Positions 16,887 to 25,923 of a DNA stretch of 64,000 bases are shown here, piece after piece; positions within the stretch are counted from its first letter, which is position 1; each line of letters begins with the position of its first letter. The notes under the pieces are model-generated. The model searched no databases. It was not told the origin of the DNA and was given only the letters and a program-made list of their open reading frames with translations. Position numbers and translations under genes: made by a program. The stretch is from the NCBI GenBank assembly GCA_037446575.1, contig JBBIII010000005.1, positions 1 to 64,000 on the forward strand, given 5' to 3'. Origin of the DNA: JBBIII01 sp037446575 (GTDB lineage Bacteria; Bacteroidota; Ignavibacteria; UBA10030).

Positions 16887-17963
16887 TTAGTAAAAGTCCG
16901 TTGAAAGACGGAATCGAAATATTTTATTTTCTTTAGAATCTGCAACATATAAGGTTCGATTAAAGAACGCAACCCCTGATGGTCGTTTCATTCTGCCAAA
17001 CGTCTTCCAATATCCAAAAGACTCGCTTTTTAATCTTCCTCGACTGTCAAATTTAAAAATACTATCTTGTGAAGCATCTGCAATAAAAATATCTCCCCTC
17101 CTACCATCAATCACTACACCGCTTGGATTAACAAATCTATTTGGTTGGATAAAATCAACAAACCGTTGTTCTGGTTTTGCTGGATCATATTTTGGGAGCC
17201 AACCGTCAAAATCTGGTGTTAATTGATAAATTAGCCAGATTGCTCCATAAACAATGCCTTCATTTTTCTGCAACACAATAAAATCCCGAGAATTTGGCAG
17301 AGTAGATAGAGCAGTTACCTGATTTATATCAGTAATACCTGAACCCGCGCGCGTTGCCAATCCACTAAGCGGTGTGATATAACGATCGTTCGCATCGAAA
17401 TACATAATTCGCGTATCCGGGTCGTTAAACCTTGTATTATCGGGTCCTGTTCTCGCAACAAGATATTGATTATTAGGTAGAATGCCTATTCCAACAAACC
17501 GTCTGAATAATCTAAATTCCTTATAGACGGTGTCAAGTTTTGCTTTTTCAAGCGAGTGTTCAGACGAAACAAGTTTGAGTCTAAAAACTGCACAGACCGT
17601 ATCTCCATTAGCTTCTACAACTAATCCGCCAATAAGAAGATCTAATCGTTGGTCCTGCGCAATTGAAATTGGCTGTAATATATTTCTACTCGATAATACA
17701 GCGCCGGAAATATCCATTAATACGACACGATTATTTTTGGTGTCTGCTACATAAAGCATATAATCATTGCCGATTAGAACAGCATTCGGTTCATTAAATC
17801 CTTCAAAAGGGGGAACAATCTCAACATAAGCAGTATCACTCGAAACAACTGCCGATCTTGCGCCGGCTAATTCATCTAAAGAAAATTTTTCCGCACACCC
17901 AACGAACAGCAAACTGAAAAAAAGCAAATAAGAGATAGACCGATATAAATATTTGTAAGTCAT
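16887..17963 (-). CDS. NHL-repeat beta-propeller lipoprotein
   Basis: A 358-aa predicted lipoprotein: signal peptide with lipobox LFVGC (cysteine about residue 23), then NHL-like repeats of a beta-propeller. Clear repeats are FNEPNAVLIG...LYVADTKNNRVVLMD (about 55-86), NPSGVVID...IFIADASQDSIFKFD (about 285-315) and RPSGVAFF...LYVADSKENKIFRF (about 328-353). Such propellers bind protein or polysaccharide partners and have no single function. It is the last gene of the outer-membrane locus, 2 bases after the PorV-like gene, so it probably acts at the same membrane. Confidence 0.78.
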   Translation of the reverse strand: MTYKYLYRSISYLLFFSLLFVGCAEKFSLDELAGARSAVVSSDTAYVEIVPPFEGFNEPNAVLIGNDYMLYVADTKNNRVVLMDISGAVLSSRNILQPISIAQDQRLDLLIGGLVVEANGDTVCAVFRLKLVSSEHSLEKAKLDTVYKEFRLFRRFVGIGILPNNQYLVARTGPDNTRFNDPDTRIMYFDANDRYITPLSGLATRAGSGITDINQVTALSTLPNSRDFIVLQKNEGIVYGAIWLIYQLTPDFDGWLPKYDPAKPEQRFVDFIQPNRFVNPSGVVIDGRRGDIFIADASQDSIFKFDSRGRLKSESFGYWKTFGRMKRPSGVAFFNRTLYVADSKENKIFRFRLSTDFY

Positions 17964-17965
17964 TA

Positions 17966-18979
17966 TTAATACGTTAAGTTTAAAGAAATTCTGTGAACAG
18001 CGCCTAATTGATTAAAATTTGTATATGAATAATCAAACATTGCGGTTGTTATTACAAGCGGCGTCTTTACTCCGATGCCAAACGAATAATCATCAGCTGA
18101 CTTTCGATCTTTTCCAAAAAATGGTTCGCCTATTGTTCGCTTAACTCCAGCTCGAAGCATCAACCATTCGTTCCATGCGTATTCGCATCCAAATCTCATA
18201 TTCTCAGCGTTATCATTTGGATGGTTTAATTGAAAAGAAGTTGTAACTCTTTGTACATCGTCTCTGAACGGTTCAAATGCCAACCCAACTTTGAAGACAG
18301 TCGGCGGCGAAAAAGATTGAAACGAATTAATACTAGAACCATCGAAAGTCACAATATTTCCTTCCGGCCTGACATCTGAACCAAAATTTGTAATGACGAC
18401 ACCGATACGGAGCGACCCAATGCCTAACGTATAATAAGTTCCTAAATCAAATAACATGGTTTTAATTTTCAGGACATCAAGATTTTCTTGCACATAGCGG
18501 ATAGTTGCGCCAAAACTAAATTGACTTGTCATCTTTCTTGCATAACTAATACCAATAGCCAAATCGCTATAGCGAAAATAAGCGCCTGTCCCTTTAGGTT
18601 GTATTTCAGTCGTTATAGGCATATCATCTGTTGCAAGTGAGATGAGTGATAGACCAACGACATCAGCATCTGATAAATTATAAGTTGCGCCGACAAAATC
18701 GTGTTTTAATTCCACTAACCATTCTGCATGCGCTATCATAATTTCATTTTGCCCTGATAAGACTAAGCCAGCAGGATTCCAAAACAAAGCCGAGACATCA
18801 TTTGCAACTGCAACCATTGCTTCGCCCATAGCGGTTCCTCGCGCCCCTACGCCTATTTTCATAAATTGAAGACTCGATATGCCTACACGCTGACCGCCAA
18901 GGTCTGGTATCATTTGAGCGCTTGAGGAAGACCAAATTACAGTTATTATAAATAAAATTTTTAAGATAATATTTCGCAT
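17966..18979 (-). CDS. PorV/PorQ-family outer-membrane barrel protein (UPF0164)
   Basis: A 337-aa protein with a signal peptide (to about residue 21, SSSAQ) and a beta-barrel of the PorV/UPF0164 type. Family marks: LQFMKIGVGARGTAMGEAMVAVANDVSALFWNPAGLV at the start of the barrel and alternating strands to an aromatic C-terminus (ISLNLTY). PorV shuttles T9SS cargo to the attachment complex. The gene adjoins a TonB receptor and a T9SS cargo gene, so a dedicated T9SS or outer-membrane role is likely, though PorV identity is not proven. GAGAAG precedes the ATG. Confidence 0.83.
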   Translation of the reverse strand: MRNIILKILFIITVIWSSSSAQMIPDLGGQRVGISSLQFMKIGVGARGTAMGEAMVAVANDVSALFWNPAGLVLSGQNEIMIAHAEWLVELKHDFVGATYNLSDADVVGLSLISLATDDMPITTEIQPKGTGAYFRYSDLAIGISYARKMTSQFSFGATIRYVQENLDVLKIKTMLFDLGTYYTLGIGSLRIGVVITNFGSDVRPEGNIVTFDGSSINSFQSFSPPTVFKVGLAFEPFRDDVQRVTTSFQLNHPNDNAENMRFGCEYAWNEWLMLRAGVKRTIGEPFFGKDRKSADDYSFGIGVKTPLVITTAMFDYSYTNFNQLGAVHRISLNLTY

Positions 18980-18994
18980 TAAATACTTCTCATA

Positions 18995-21862
18995 TTAAAA
19001 TCGTATCGACAATCCCATTCTAATATTACGCGGCTCCGCATATCTAGCGGGATTGTAAGGATACGGATCTACAGGAGCCGTCAAATCTGGATAATGAGGA
19101 TCATTCCAGCTATTTGGGGTTGGCGTTGGTTTGCCATCTGAAGTCTTATATTCATAAGCATCCCCAGTTACTGGATTAACAATTTGGACATTCTTACGGT
19201 CTAAAACATTTTGAATTTCAATAGACAGAACAACTTTAGCAAAAGATAAATCAATATATTTTTCAATATTAATATCTAACTTATAAACATCTTTTGCAGT
19301 CTTCCCGAAAATATTACTGAGGTCTGCTTGATAATACGGACGGCCTGTGCCTGTTTCATATCCAATCAATTTTTGCGGGGTGTAGCGCCGACCAGTTTGA
19401 TAGAATAAACGAGAATAAATATTTATATCATCAAGCACTCCAGAGCCGAATCCGAACAGAGGTTTTCCTTTGTTAATTTTTAGATTTAAAACTAAAGAGG
19501 CTTGAACCGGTCTATCCCACACAAGATAATTTTCTCTAACATTTTCTTCCAAGCCCTGCTGGATATTAAAAGCCGCTTCCGTTGCCGAAGAACTTTTTCC
19601 TGTGCTGATAGAATAAGAAGCAGAAGCCGCTAATCGAAACCAATCTGAGTAACGCTTTTTATATTCTACTTCAATTCCACGTGAACGAGCATAATCAAGA
19701 TTGATATATGTTGTATAAGAACCAGATGAAAATCTAGTTTGCTGAGCGCGAATTGTCCGCGCTGTGATGTAATCAAATATATCTTTGTAGTAAGCAGTGA
19801 TACTGAGAACATCGTTTTCGGTAAGTTGGTTGCGTAATCCCAATTCGTATGCGACTGTAGTTTCCGGATTTAAATTTGGATTTCCTATCAATGTTGAACG
19901 AGCGTTGCCGCGCAATAATTTTGAATATACATATTGTGGACGCGGAAATTTAGAGAAATGTCCGTATGAAAAGAACAGTGTCTGATTATCTGAAACTGGA
20001 TGAGCTATTGCAAGACGCGGACTAAGACGACCTTTCCAGCGCAGTCCGAACATTTTATAAGTATCACTAAGATATTGTTGTCGGATTGTTGGGCTTACAA
20101 GACTTTCAGCGTCATTTTGAACTGCGTCATCTACATATTTACCTGGGAACCAATAATCGAATCGTAATCCAAAATTCAGTATCATTCCCCCCATAGATAG
20201 ATTATCTTGAGCGTAAATTGCGCCAAGGGCAGGTTTTACTTTATAAATATCATTATTCAACCCTAGTGGTCTAACCCAAGGACTTATAATATCAACCATT
20301 TGAATATCTTGAAATCTCGTTTCAATTCCTGCCTTGAATTTATTATTCTCGTTAAAATTGCTCGTCAGATCAAATTTTAGCGTGTATTCTTGAATAAAGT
20401 GGTCCCTCCAAACGGATGGACTTCCTATATCGTAGAAACCATCACCAGGAATTACTCCGACTGTGTCTCTTTCTTTATTATAGTACACTATGGGATAAGT
20501 AACAATATCTTCAGGTTTCAAATATTTATCCCAATATTTTCCGTTTGCGTCGCCACGAACGTGTGCGTTGTATCTGCTAAACCGTAGTTCGTAAAAAGTT
20601 TTCGCCCCTATTGTATGCGTGAATACAAAAGAGTGCTGAATATTAATTTGAGTAAATGTATTTGCGCTATCCGGTATCTGTTGAAAAAGAAATTGATAAC
20701 CTGGTAAAGGTTCTTGTCTTTCGAGCGTAGTTTGTATTGTTTGAGTGTTTTGATTTATCGTAGTTGAATATGATAAAGTATAAGATAATTTAACTGTTGG
20801 CGTTATCTTCCAAGTCAATTTTGAAAGTGATGCCCAATTATTACTTCGTCGAGGCGAAAAGAAAGAATTATTAATGATTGAAGATTTTAAACCTCCGGGA
20901 GCTTTTAGTATATAACCAACCGGTTCGCCATAGATATTAACATTTTCTACCCATCTAGTATAACCATCCGTCAAATTTACGTTTAAATTTGTGAATAATG
21001 TCAATTTACCAGGGAAATCAATTTCTAATAAAGGTAAAATATAATTTGTGATTGGTTCTGGCCCGCTTAACGAAAATTCATATATATCCGTATTAAAATT
21101 TGATCTGCTATTGTCATTAAAAATTAAATGATCACGTTTTGTAGAAATTGTGCCGGAATATTTCTCGCTTCCTTCTTTTGTAGTAAAACTTACCACACCT
21201 GATGTCGCCTGTCCATATTCTGCATTGTAGCCGCCTGTAATGACTTCTACTTCCTGAATTGCGCCTGGTGGTAATTGCATCCCAAATCCCGTCCCTGCTA
21301 ATGGATCCTGTACAGAAACGCCATCTATTAAATATGCGGCTTCATAACTTCTACCGCCGCGAATATGAATTTGATCATCAGATTTAACGACTCCTACTTG
21401 AAGAGCAATAACATCCGCCACATTTTGAACGGCGGCGGCTTGTATATCTTCGCTTTTAACCGACCGCTTACTCGATGTCTCTTCAATATCAAATAATGGC
21501 TTTTCGCCAATTACAACGACTTCTTGACCTAATGAGAGCGAAGTTTCCTCCATTACGATATCTAATACTGTTGTCTGATTTGCATTTATCTTAACTGCAG
21601 AATATTGTATTGCCTTATAACCCAATAGTTTAACTTCAATTACATAAACGCCCGGATTCATTTTTTCGATTAAGTAATATCCATCAAAATCCGATGCCGC
21701 GCCGTAATATGTTCCTTTTACTATTATATTTGCGCTTGGTAATCCTTCTTTCGTAAGTTTATCAGTCGCCTTGCCTTTAAGCGATCCATAATTCTGTGAT
21801 TGTCCAAAAGACAAACAGACTATTATTAGAATTAGAAAAGCTATTTTTAAAGGTAAATTCAT
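18995..21862 (-). CDS. TonB-dependent outer-membrane receptor with carboxypeptidase-regulatory domain
   Basis: A 955-aa receptor: signal peptide (to about residue 20, SFGQ), a CarboxypepD_reg-like domain (about 26-110; GSLKGKATDKLTKEGLPSANI...FDGYYLIEKMNPGVY), a plug domain (about 125-230; VADVIALQVGV, IHIRGGRSYEAAYLIDGVSVQDP, EVEVITGGYNAEYGQATSGVV), and a 22-strand-type barrel ending in RMGLSIRF. It resembles SusC/CirA receptors that import ligands with TonB energy, but no SusD gene is nearby, so the ligand is unknown. The ATG at 21862 is preferred to an in-frame TTG two codons earlier. Confidence 0.9.
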   Translation of the reverse strand: MNLPLKIAFLILIIVCLSFGQSQNYGSLKGKATDKLTKEGLPSANIIVKGTYYGAASDFDGYYLIEKMNPGVYVIEVKLLGYKAIQYSAVKINANQTTVLDIVMEETSLSLGQEVVVIGEKPLFDIEETSSKRSVKSEDIQAAAVQNVADVIALQVGVVKSDDQIHIRGGRSYEAAYLIDGVSVQDPLAGTGFGMQLPPGAIQEVEVITGGYNAEYGQATSGVVSFTTKEGSEKYSGTISTKRDHLIFNDNSRSNFNTDIYEFSLSGPEPITNYILPLLEIDFPGKLTLFTNLNVNLTDGYTRWVENVNIYGEPVGYILKAPGGLKSSIINNSFFSPRRSNNWASLSKLTWKITPTVKLSYTLSYSTTINQNTQTIQTTLERQEPLPGYQFLFQQIPDSANTFTQINIQHSFVFTHTIGAKTFYELRFSRYNAHVRGDANGKYWDKYLKPEDIVTYPIVYYNKERDTVGVIPGDGFYDIGSPSVWRDHFIQEYTLKFDLTSNFNENNKFKAGIETRFQDIQMVDIISPWVRPLGLNNDIYKVKPALGAIYAQDNLSMGGMILNFGLRFDYWFPGKYVDDAVQNDAESLVSPTIRQQYLSDTYKMFGLRWKGRLSPRLAIAHPVSDNQTLFFSYGHFSKFPRPQYVYSKLLRGNARSTLIGNPNLNPETTVAYELGLRNQLTENDVLSITAYYKDIFDYITARTIRAQQTRFSSGSYTTYINLDYARSRGIEVEYKKRYSDWFRLAASASYSISTGKSSSATEAAFNIQQGLEENVRENYLVWDRPVQASLVLNLKINKGKPLFGFGSGVLDDINIYSRLFYQTGRRYTPQKLIGYETGTGRPYYQADLSNIFGKTAKDVYKLDINIEKYIDLSFAKVVLSIEIQNVLDRKNVQIVNPVTGDAYEYKTSDGKPTPTPNSWNDPHYPDLTAPVDPYPYNPARYAEPRNIRMGLSIRF

Positions 21863-21878
21863 AATCAATATTGTATTT

Positions 21879-23606
21879 CTATTTTAATCCAAATTCATCT
21901 ACAAACACTTTATTAAAAAACGCAACAACGCCCTGATTTGGACCCGGAGCCGCGTCAAACAAGTGTAATGGCAAACCAAAAAATACAAAACTTTTTGCAT
22001 TGTCTATTACTCCAACATTGGGCCTTCCGTAATATCTCATAGGAGTCCTTGTATCTGCCTGCATACGTAGAATATAGCGTGCGTTGGAACTTTTATATAC
22101 AGGACGCAAAGTTATCAGATGCGGATTTCGTGTATTGTTCAGAACCAGAGTAGGATAAATATTTGATAAGTCTGATGAATCTGGCTGAACAACATAACCT
22201 GCTGGAATACGCGTATCGCCTATATACGCCGGAGGAAAAGGGCGCGTCTCAAATTTAAAACTACAAACGCTGTCTAACGGCGTAAAATCTGGAATTGCTC
22301 GGCTTGGATCAATAAACTCTTCTAAGAAATCAGTTGTATAAATAACCTTACCACCCGTGCTCGCATAATGATATAATGCAACTTGCGCCAATCTTAATGT
22401 AGGGAATCTATCTGAATACCATAATACATAATCATAAAGTTTTAATGTCTGAACAAAAGCTGGATTAAAAAGTTTAGGGACAAGATTCCCGAAAGTAGTA
22501 GTCGTTCCTCCAATTCGAATATCTAATTCATCAGGATTTGCTAATAAACCACCAGCAACAGAACCAACCTTTGCACTATAAAATGATCGAACTTGAGTAG
22601 AATCTTCTTTCTTATAATCACACACAATTAGCAATCTGCTTTTAGGTTTCTTAACAAACCATGTTTTGCCTTGCGCAGGTAATTGTTGTCTACTGCTGTA
22701 ATCTCCTGCTATGTCGCGACTTTGAACATAAAAAATATTTTTACTATTTAATTTCATTCCGCTTACTTTTCCTAAATATTTCATATCCGGAAATGTGCCG
22801 CTATAAACATCTGCGCTCACTGTTGCATTTTCTTCTGCAGGATTACTTACTGAACGCGGGACAATTAGCGTTACCATTTTAACGCCAGACGAAACAGAGA
22901 ACCAGCTTCCTGTTGATGTATCGTTTAATCCAAACCGATAACCAGCAATCGTCTCATCACCGTCAACATCAGAACCTGTCCAGCCGAATGTTGCAACTGT
23001 GAACGTCGTTTCTGGCTGTTGAATTGTCGTTTGCTCAATCGGATCTTCTGCAAATGCGACTGTAGGCGGAGTATTTTTAATCGGAAATTGCTGTTTTGCG
23101 CCTACTGGATCCATAGAAGCTGTTAAGGAGCTTAGTTCTTTATCACCGCTATCTAAAATTCCGTTTTCGTTCTTGTCCCAATATGGTTTCGGCCATAATC
23201 TAACTTTTGCCCCTGCTTGCAATCCGCTAAATGTGTTATCAATTGCCCGAATAGCAACTAAAAAATTCTGCAATCGCATTTGAATCGGGAATCTAATTGT
23301 CGAGTCAGTAACTGTAACATAAGTATAAACTAATGAATCCGGATTCGGAATAGTTGATCGATTGGAATCTAAAGACAGCAAATATCCGATAACATATCCA
23401 TCTGGATCCTCTCCCCACCAATGCAATTTTTGCTTGCTTGTTTGCGCAGATATTGTTGAATCAGGATATATCCAGAAAAATGTTTTTGGCTGAATATTTG
23501 GAATTGGCTGGTTCGAATATTCTTTCACACATCCGTTAATAAACATAACGATGAGGAATACAAAAACTACAGCCATTAAGACAAAATATTTTTTATTGAT
23601 CATCAT
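21879..23606 (-). CDS. Large secreted lipoprotein with an Fn3/Ig-like region, function unknown
   Basis: A 575-aa predicted lipoprotein with signal peptide and lipobox FINGC (cysteine near residue 26). A beta-rich first half has PDGYVIGYLLSLDS and FGWTGSDVDGDETIAGYRFGLND, as in fibronectin-III-like modules; an EF-hand-like loop DKNENGILDSGDKE lies near residue 155. The second half (about 330-575; SRLLIVCDYKKEDSTQVRSFYSAKV, YDYVLWYSDRFPTLRLAQVALYHYASTGGKVIYTTDF) resembles a glutamine-amidotransferase-like or GldG-like fold, an inference. The longest frame adds 14 residues from a TTG at 23648, but that stretch is a terminator hairpin; the ATG at 23606 is used. It precedes the TonB receptor by 16 bases. 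Confidence 0.72.
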   Translation of the reverse strand: MMINKKYFVLMAVVFVFLIVMFINGCVKEYSNQPIPNIQPKTFFWIYPDSTISAQTSKQKLHWWGEDPDGYVIGYLLSLDSNRSTIPNPDSLVYTYVTVTDSTIRFPIQMRLQNFLVAIRAIDNTFSGLQAGAKVRLWPKPYWDKNENGILDSGDKELSSLTASMDPVGAKQQFPIKNTPPTVAFAEDPIEQTTIQQPETTFTVATFGWTGSDVDGDETIAGYRFGLNDTSTGSWFSVSSGVKMVTLIVPRSVSNPAEENATVSADVYSGTFPDMKYLGKVSGMKLNSKNIFYVQSRDIAGDYSSRQQLPAQGKTWFVKKPKSRLLIVCDYKKEDSTQVRSFYSAKVGSVAGGLLANPDELDIRIGGTTTTFGNLVPKLFNPAFVQTLKLYDYVLWYSDRFPTLRLAQVALYHYASTGGKVIYTTDFLEEFIDPSRAIPDFTPLDSVCSFKFETRPFPPAYIGDTRIPAGYVVQPDSSDLSNIYPTLVLNNTRNPHLITLRPVYKSSNARYILRMQADTRTPMRYYGRPNVGVIDNAKSFVFFGLPLHLFDAAPGPNQGVVAFFNKVFVDEFGLK

Positions 23607-23607
23607 T

Positions 23608-23646
23608 TTAAAAAAACAGTATGGCGGAAAATATTTCCCGCCATAC
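23608..23646 (-). terminator. Terminator-like hairpin between the T9SS cargo gene and the lipoprotein gene
   Basis: GTATGGCGG (23619-23627) pairs with CCGCCATAC (23638-23646), a perfect 9-bp stem. On the minus strand it is followed by CTGTTTTTTT. It lies 12 bases past the stop of the 744-aa gene and just before the ATG of the next, so it divides the locus or attenuates it. Confidence 0.8.
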
Positions 23647-23658
23647 AAATTTTAAATT

Positions 23659-25893
23659 TTACTTGATTAGAAGCATTCGTTTTACCAACGACATTCCATC
23701 TGCCTGCAACCGACAGAAATATACACCAGAAGGTAATTGTGAAGCGTCAAATCTTACCGTATAGCGTCCAATATTTTGATAACCATTAACTAGTGTGCGA
23801 ATTTCTTGTCCAAGAATATTAAAGATTTTCATCGTTACCACACCGGCTTTGGGAAGATTATATTCAATCGTAGTTGCCGGATTGAATGGATTTGGATAAT
23901 TCTGGCTTAACTCAAAAACACCTGGAATGAAAGGATTATTAGTTTCAACATTTCCTAACGGCGTCAGCGTTCCAAAATCAGAATTGCCGCGAGGAATAAA
24001 CTTATAACGTCTGAAGCTGAAATAAATAATTCCGTCAAGATAATCGAATTTATCTCCGGCTTTAATGATTGTTTTACCAACCACAGTATCTAGCGGCACA
24101 TTAGAATAATTGCTCTTTCCATCGAAACGAGCAAGCATTGCACCGCTTCCATCGGAAATAGCAAATTCATATTGATCTGCAAATGTCGGGTTTATGTCAG
24201 TAATAGTTACATCATTAAACCGCACAACCATTCCTTCTAAAGGTTCAGCAATGGGGTCTCCGTTTCCAGCATTTGCGCCGAAAAAGCTTGTTGATTGCAC
24301 TATTGCCGCTGGAAGCGGATTGTCGTTTGTATGTATTAATACAGAATCAATATTTCCAATTCGCGTTACTTCGTTCGATTCTTGTATTGTTCCTCGCACT
24401 GTAATCTTATCGCCTTTTTTCAGAAGAGCCATTTTTGCATCCGGTCCGTTTATCCAAATGCCGCCCCATCCCTCCGTCGCAATTTCACTTTGCATATACC
24501 AAGGTATTGCGCCGGCCGCTACATTCTTCAAATCGCTTGTATCTGCCGTTACAATTCCGGTAACATATACATTTGTTGCTCCTAAGTATGGCGTACGGCC
24601 ATTTGTGAAGGGTGTGTATTGTATATCTTGAATTGTTAATTGGCGATCGAGCGTCTTGTAGAAAAAGAATCCCTTTGATGTATCTAAGCCGGCAGTGCCA
24701 TCTGCTGAGTTTGCATAGATTGTCGCATTATCTTCTATATCAAGAGCTTTTATAAAATATTTTACAAAACTATTTTCAGGTAACGGGTCTATATTCACTT
24801 TGAACGTATCTAAAGCGCTAATTTTCATCGTATCAATTGTAAAAGGTTCATTATTTATACTTTTTAATAAAAGCACAGTCTTCAACGGTAAGCCGCCCGT
24901 TAATTTGTAAGCGCGAACGCTGATTTTTGCTGTGTCAGAAGAAGGGACTATTACCGGATTTCGTCTATGTGTGCTTACGTACGGCTTACTTTGACCATAT
25001 ACAATATCGCCTGGAAACACTGGAGCAATTCGATACCCACGTGGATTTTCCATACCAGAATTTGATGTAATAAATCCTCGTATAGTATCAATCTTCGAAA
25101 AAGTAACTGGCATAGTATAAGTTGAAGTAGGATCTTTATGCACTCTTAAAGTGAACCATTTTGAAACATCTAACATCGAAATTTCATTACCCAATGCATC
25201 TACCATTGCAAATGTGCCATTCGTGCTGTTGACAATTCCTGCTACATCAAGGTTTGTAAGCTGTACATAGACACCTTCAAATGGCTCACCAGTAGTAAAT
25301 TTTATCCCCTCACCTGGTTTTGTATTCTGGAAAACGCCTATATAAAAATCTCTTACCTCTTTTGGAACAATCGGAGGAAGAGGTTTAGCATCGACTATTG
25401 CAAAACCACTCGCAATTGGAACGAATTGTGTTGATGAAGATATTCCGGTGGATGATCCCGTCGGAAATTCATCTACATAACCCCGCATACGAATAATATC
25501 GCCTACTTCAGCGCCAAGAAATCCGGCATTCTTTAAAGCCGTAGTATCACCACTTCCTGCTCTACAGAATAATCCAGACCAAGCGCCATCAGGAATATTT
25601 GCTGTATCTCGTAATAACATCGTAAATCCGCCGCCTGTAAATGTAACAACCTTTGCCGGGACAATAACTTGCCCTACTACTTCAACTGTTTCGCGTTGAG
25701 CCGCGACAGCGCGGTATAATGACGATGCCTGTTTTGTCCAGTTTGCAACAACTGAATTTTGCGTATTATCCAAAACTAATAACGAATCGTAAGGCACTTG
25801 CTGAATTTCTTTTATCGAAACTTGTCTATACTGACCTTGCATAGAGCTTACAATTAAGGTTATAAGGATAACAAGTAAAACTAAATTTTTCAT
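23659..25893 (-). CDS. Secreted T9SS cargo protein with OB-fold-like domains and type A sorting domain
   Basis: A 744-aa protein: signal peptide (residues 1-21, SSMQGQ), two OB-fold-like stretches (about 70-170, VEVVGQVIVPAK...GDIIRMRGYVDEF; about 440-530, VYVTGIVTADTSD...GDKITVRGTIQES), a third (about 560-640) and a complete type A T9SS sorting domain (about 665-744; SQNYPNPFNPATTIEY, KIFNILGQEIRTLVNG, LPSGVYFCRLQADG, KRMLLIK). It should cross the outer membrane by T9SS and stay on the surface or be released. The OB-like modules resemble those in extracellular nuclease-associated proteins but no catalytic domain is seen. AGGAGG precedes the start. Confidence 0.85.
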   Translation of the reverse strand: MKNLVLLVILITLIVSSMQGQYRQVSIKEIQQVPYDSLLVLDNTQNSVVANWTKQASSLYRAVAAQRETVEVVGQVIVPAKVVTFTGGGFTMLLRDTANIPDGAWSGLFCRAGSGDTTALKNAGFLGAEVGDIIRMRGYVDEFPTGSSTGISSSTQFVPIASGFAIVDAKPLPPIVPKEVRDFYIGVFQNTKPGEGIKFTTGEPFEGVYVQLTNLDVAGIVNSTNGTFAMVDALGNEISMLDVSKWFTLRVHKDPTSTYTMPVTFSKIDTIRGFITSNSGMENPRGYRIAPVFPGDIVYGQSKPYVSTHRRNPVIVPSSDTAKISVRAYKLTGGLPLKTVLLLKSINNEPFTIDTMKISALDTFKVNIDPLPENSFVKYFIKALDIEDNATIYANSADGTAGLDTSKGFFFYKTLDRQLTIQDIQYTPFTNGRTPYLGATNVYVTGIVTADTSDLKNVAAGAIPWYMQSEIATEGWGGIWINGPDAKMALLKKGDKITVRGTIQESNEVTRIGNIDSVLIHTNDNPLPAAIVQSTSFFGANAGNGDPIAEPLEGMVVRFNDVTITDINPTFADQYEFAISDGSGAMLARFDGKSNYSNVPLDTVVGKTIIKAGDKFDYLDGIIYFSFRRYKFIPRGNSDFGTLTPLGNVETNNPFIPGVFELSQNYPNPFNPATTIEYNLPKAGVVTMKIFNILGQEIRTLVNGYQNIGRYTVRFDASQLPSGVYFCRLQADGMSLVKRMLLIK

Positions 25894-25923
25894 ACTACCT
25901 CCTGAAAAGGATGATAAAAATAA

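Noticed and set aside
24194..24631. Plus-strand ORF of 145 aa
   Set aside because: Antisense to the T9SS cargo gene, with no start signal and no domain.
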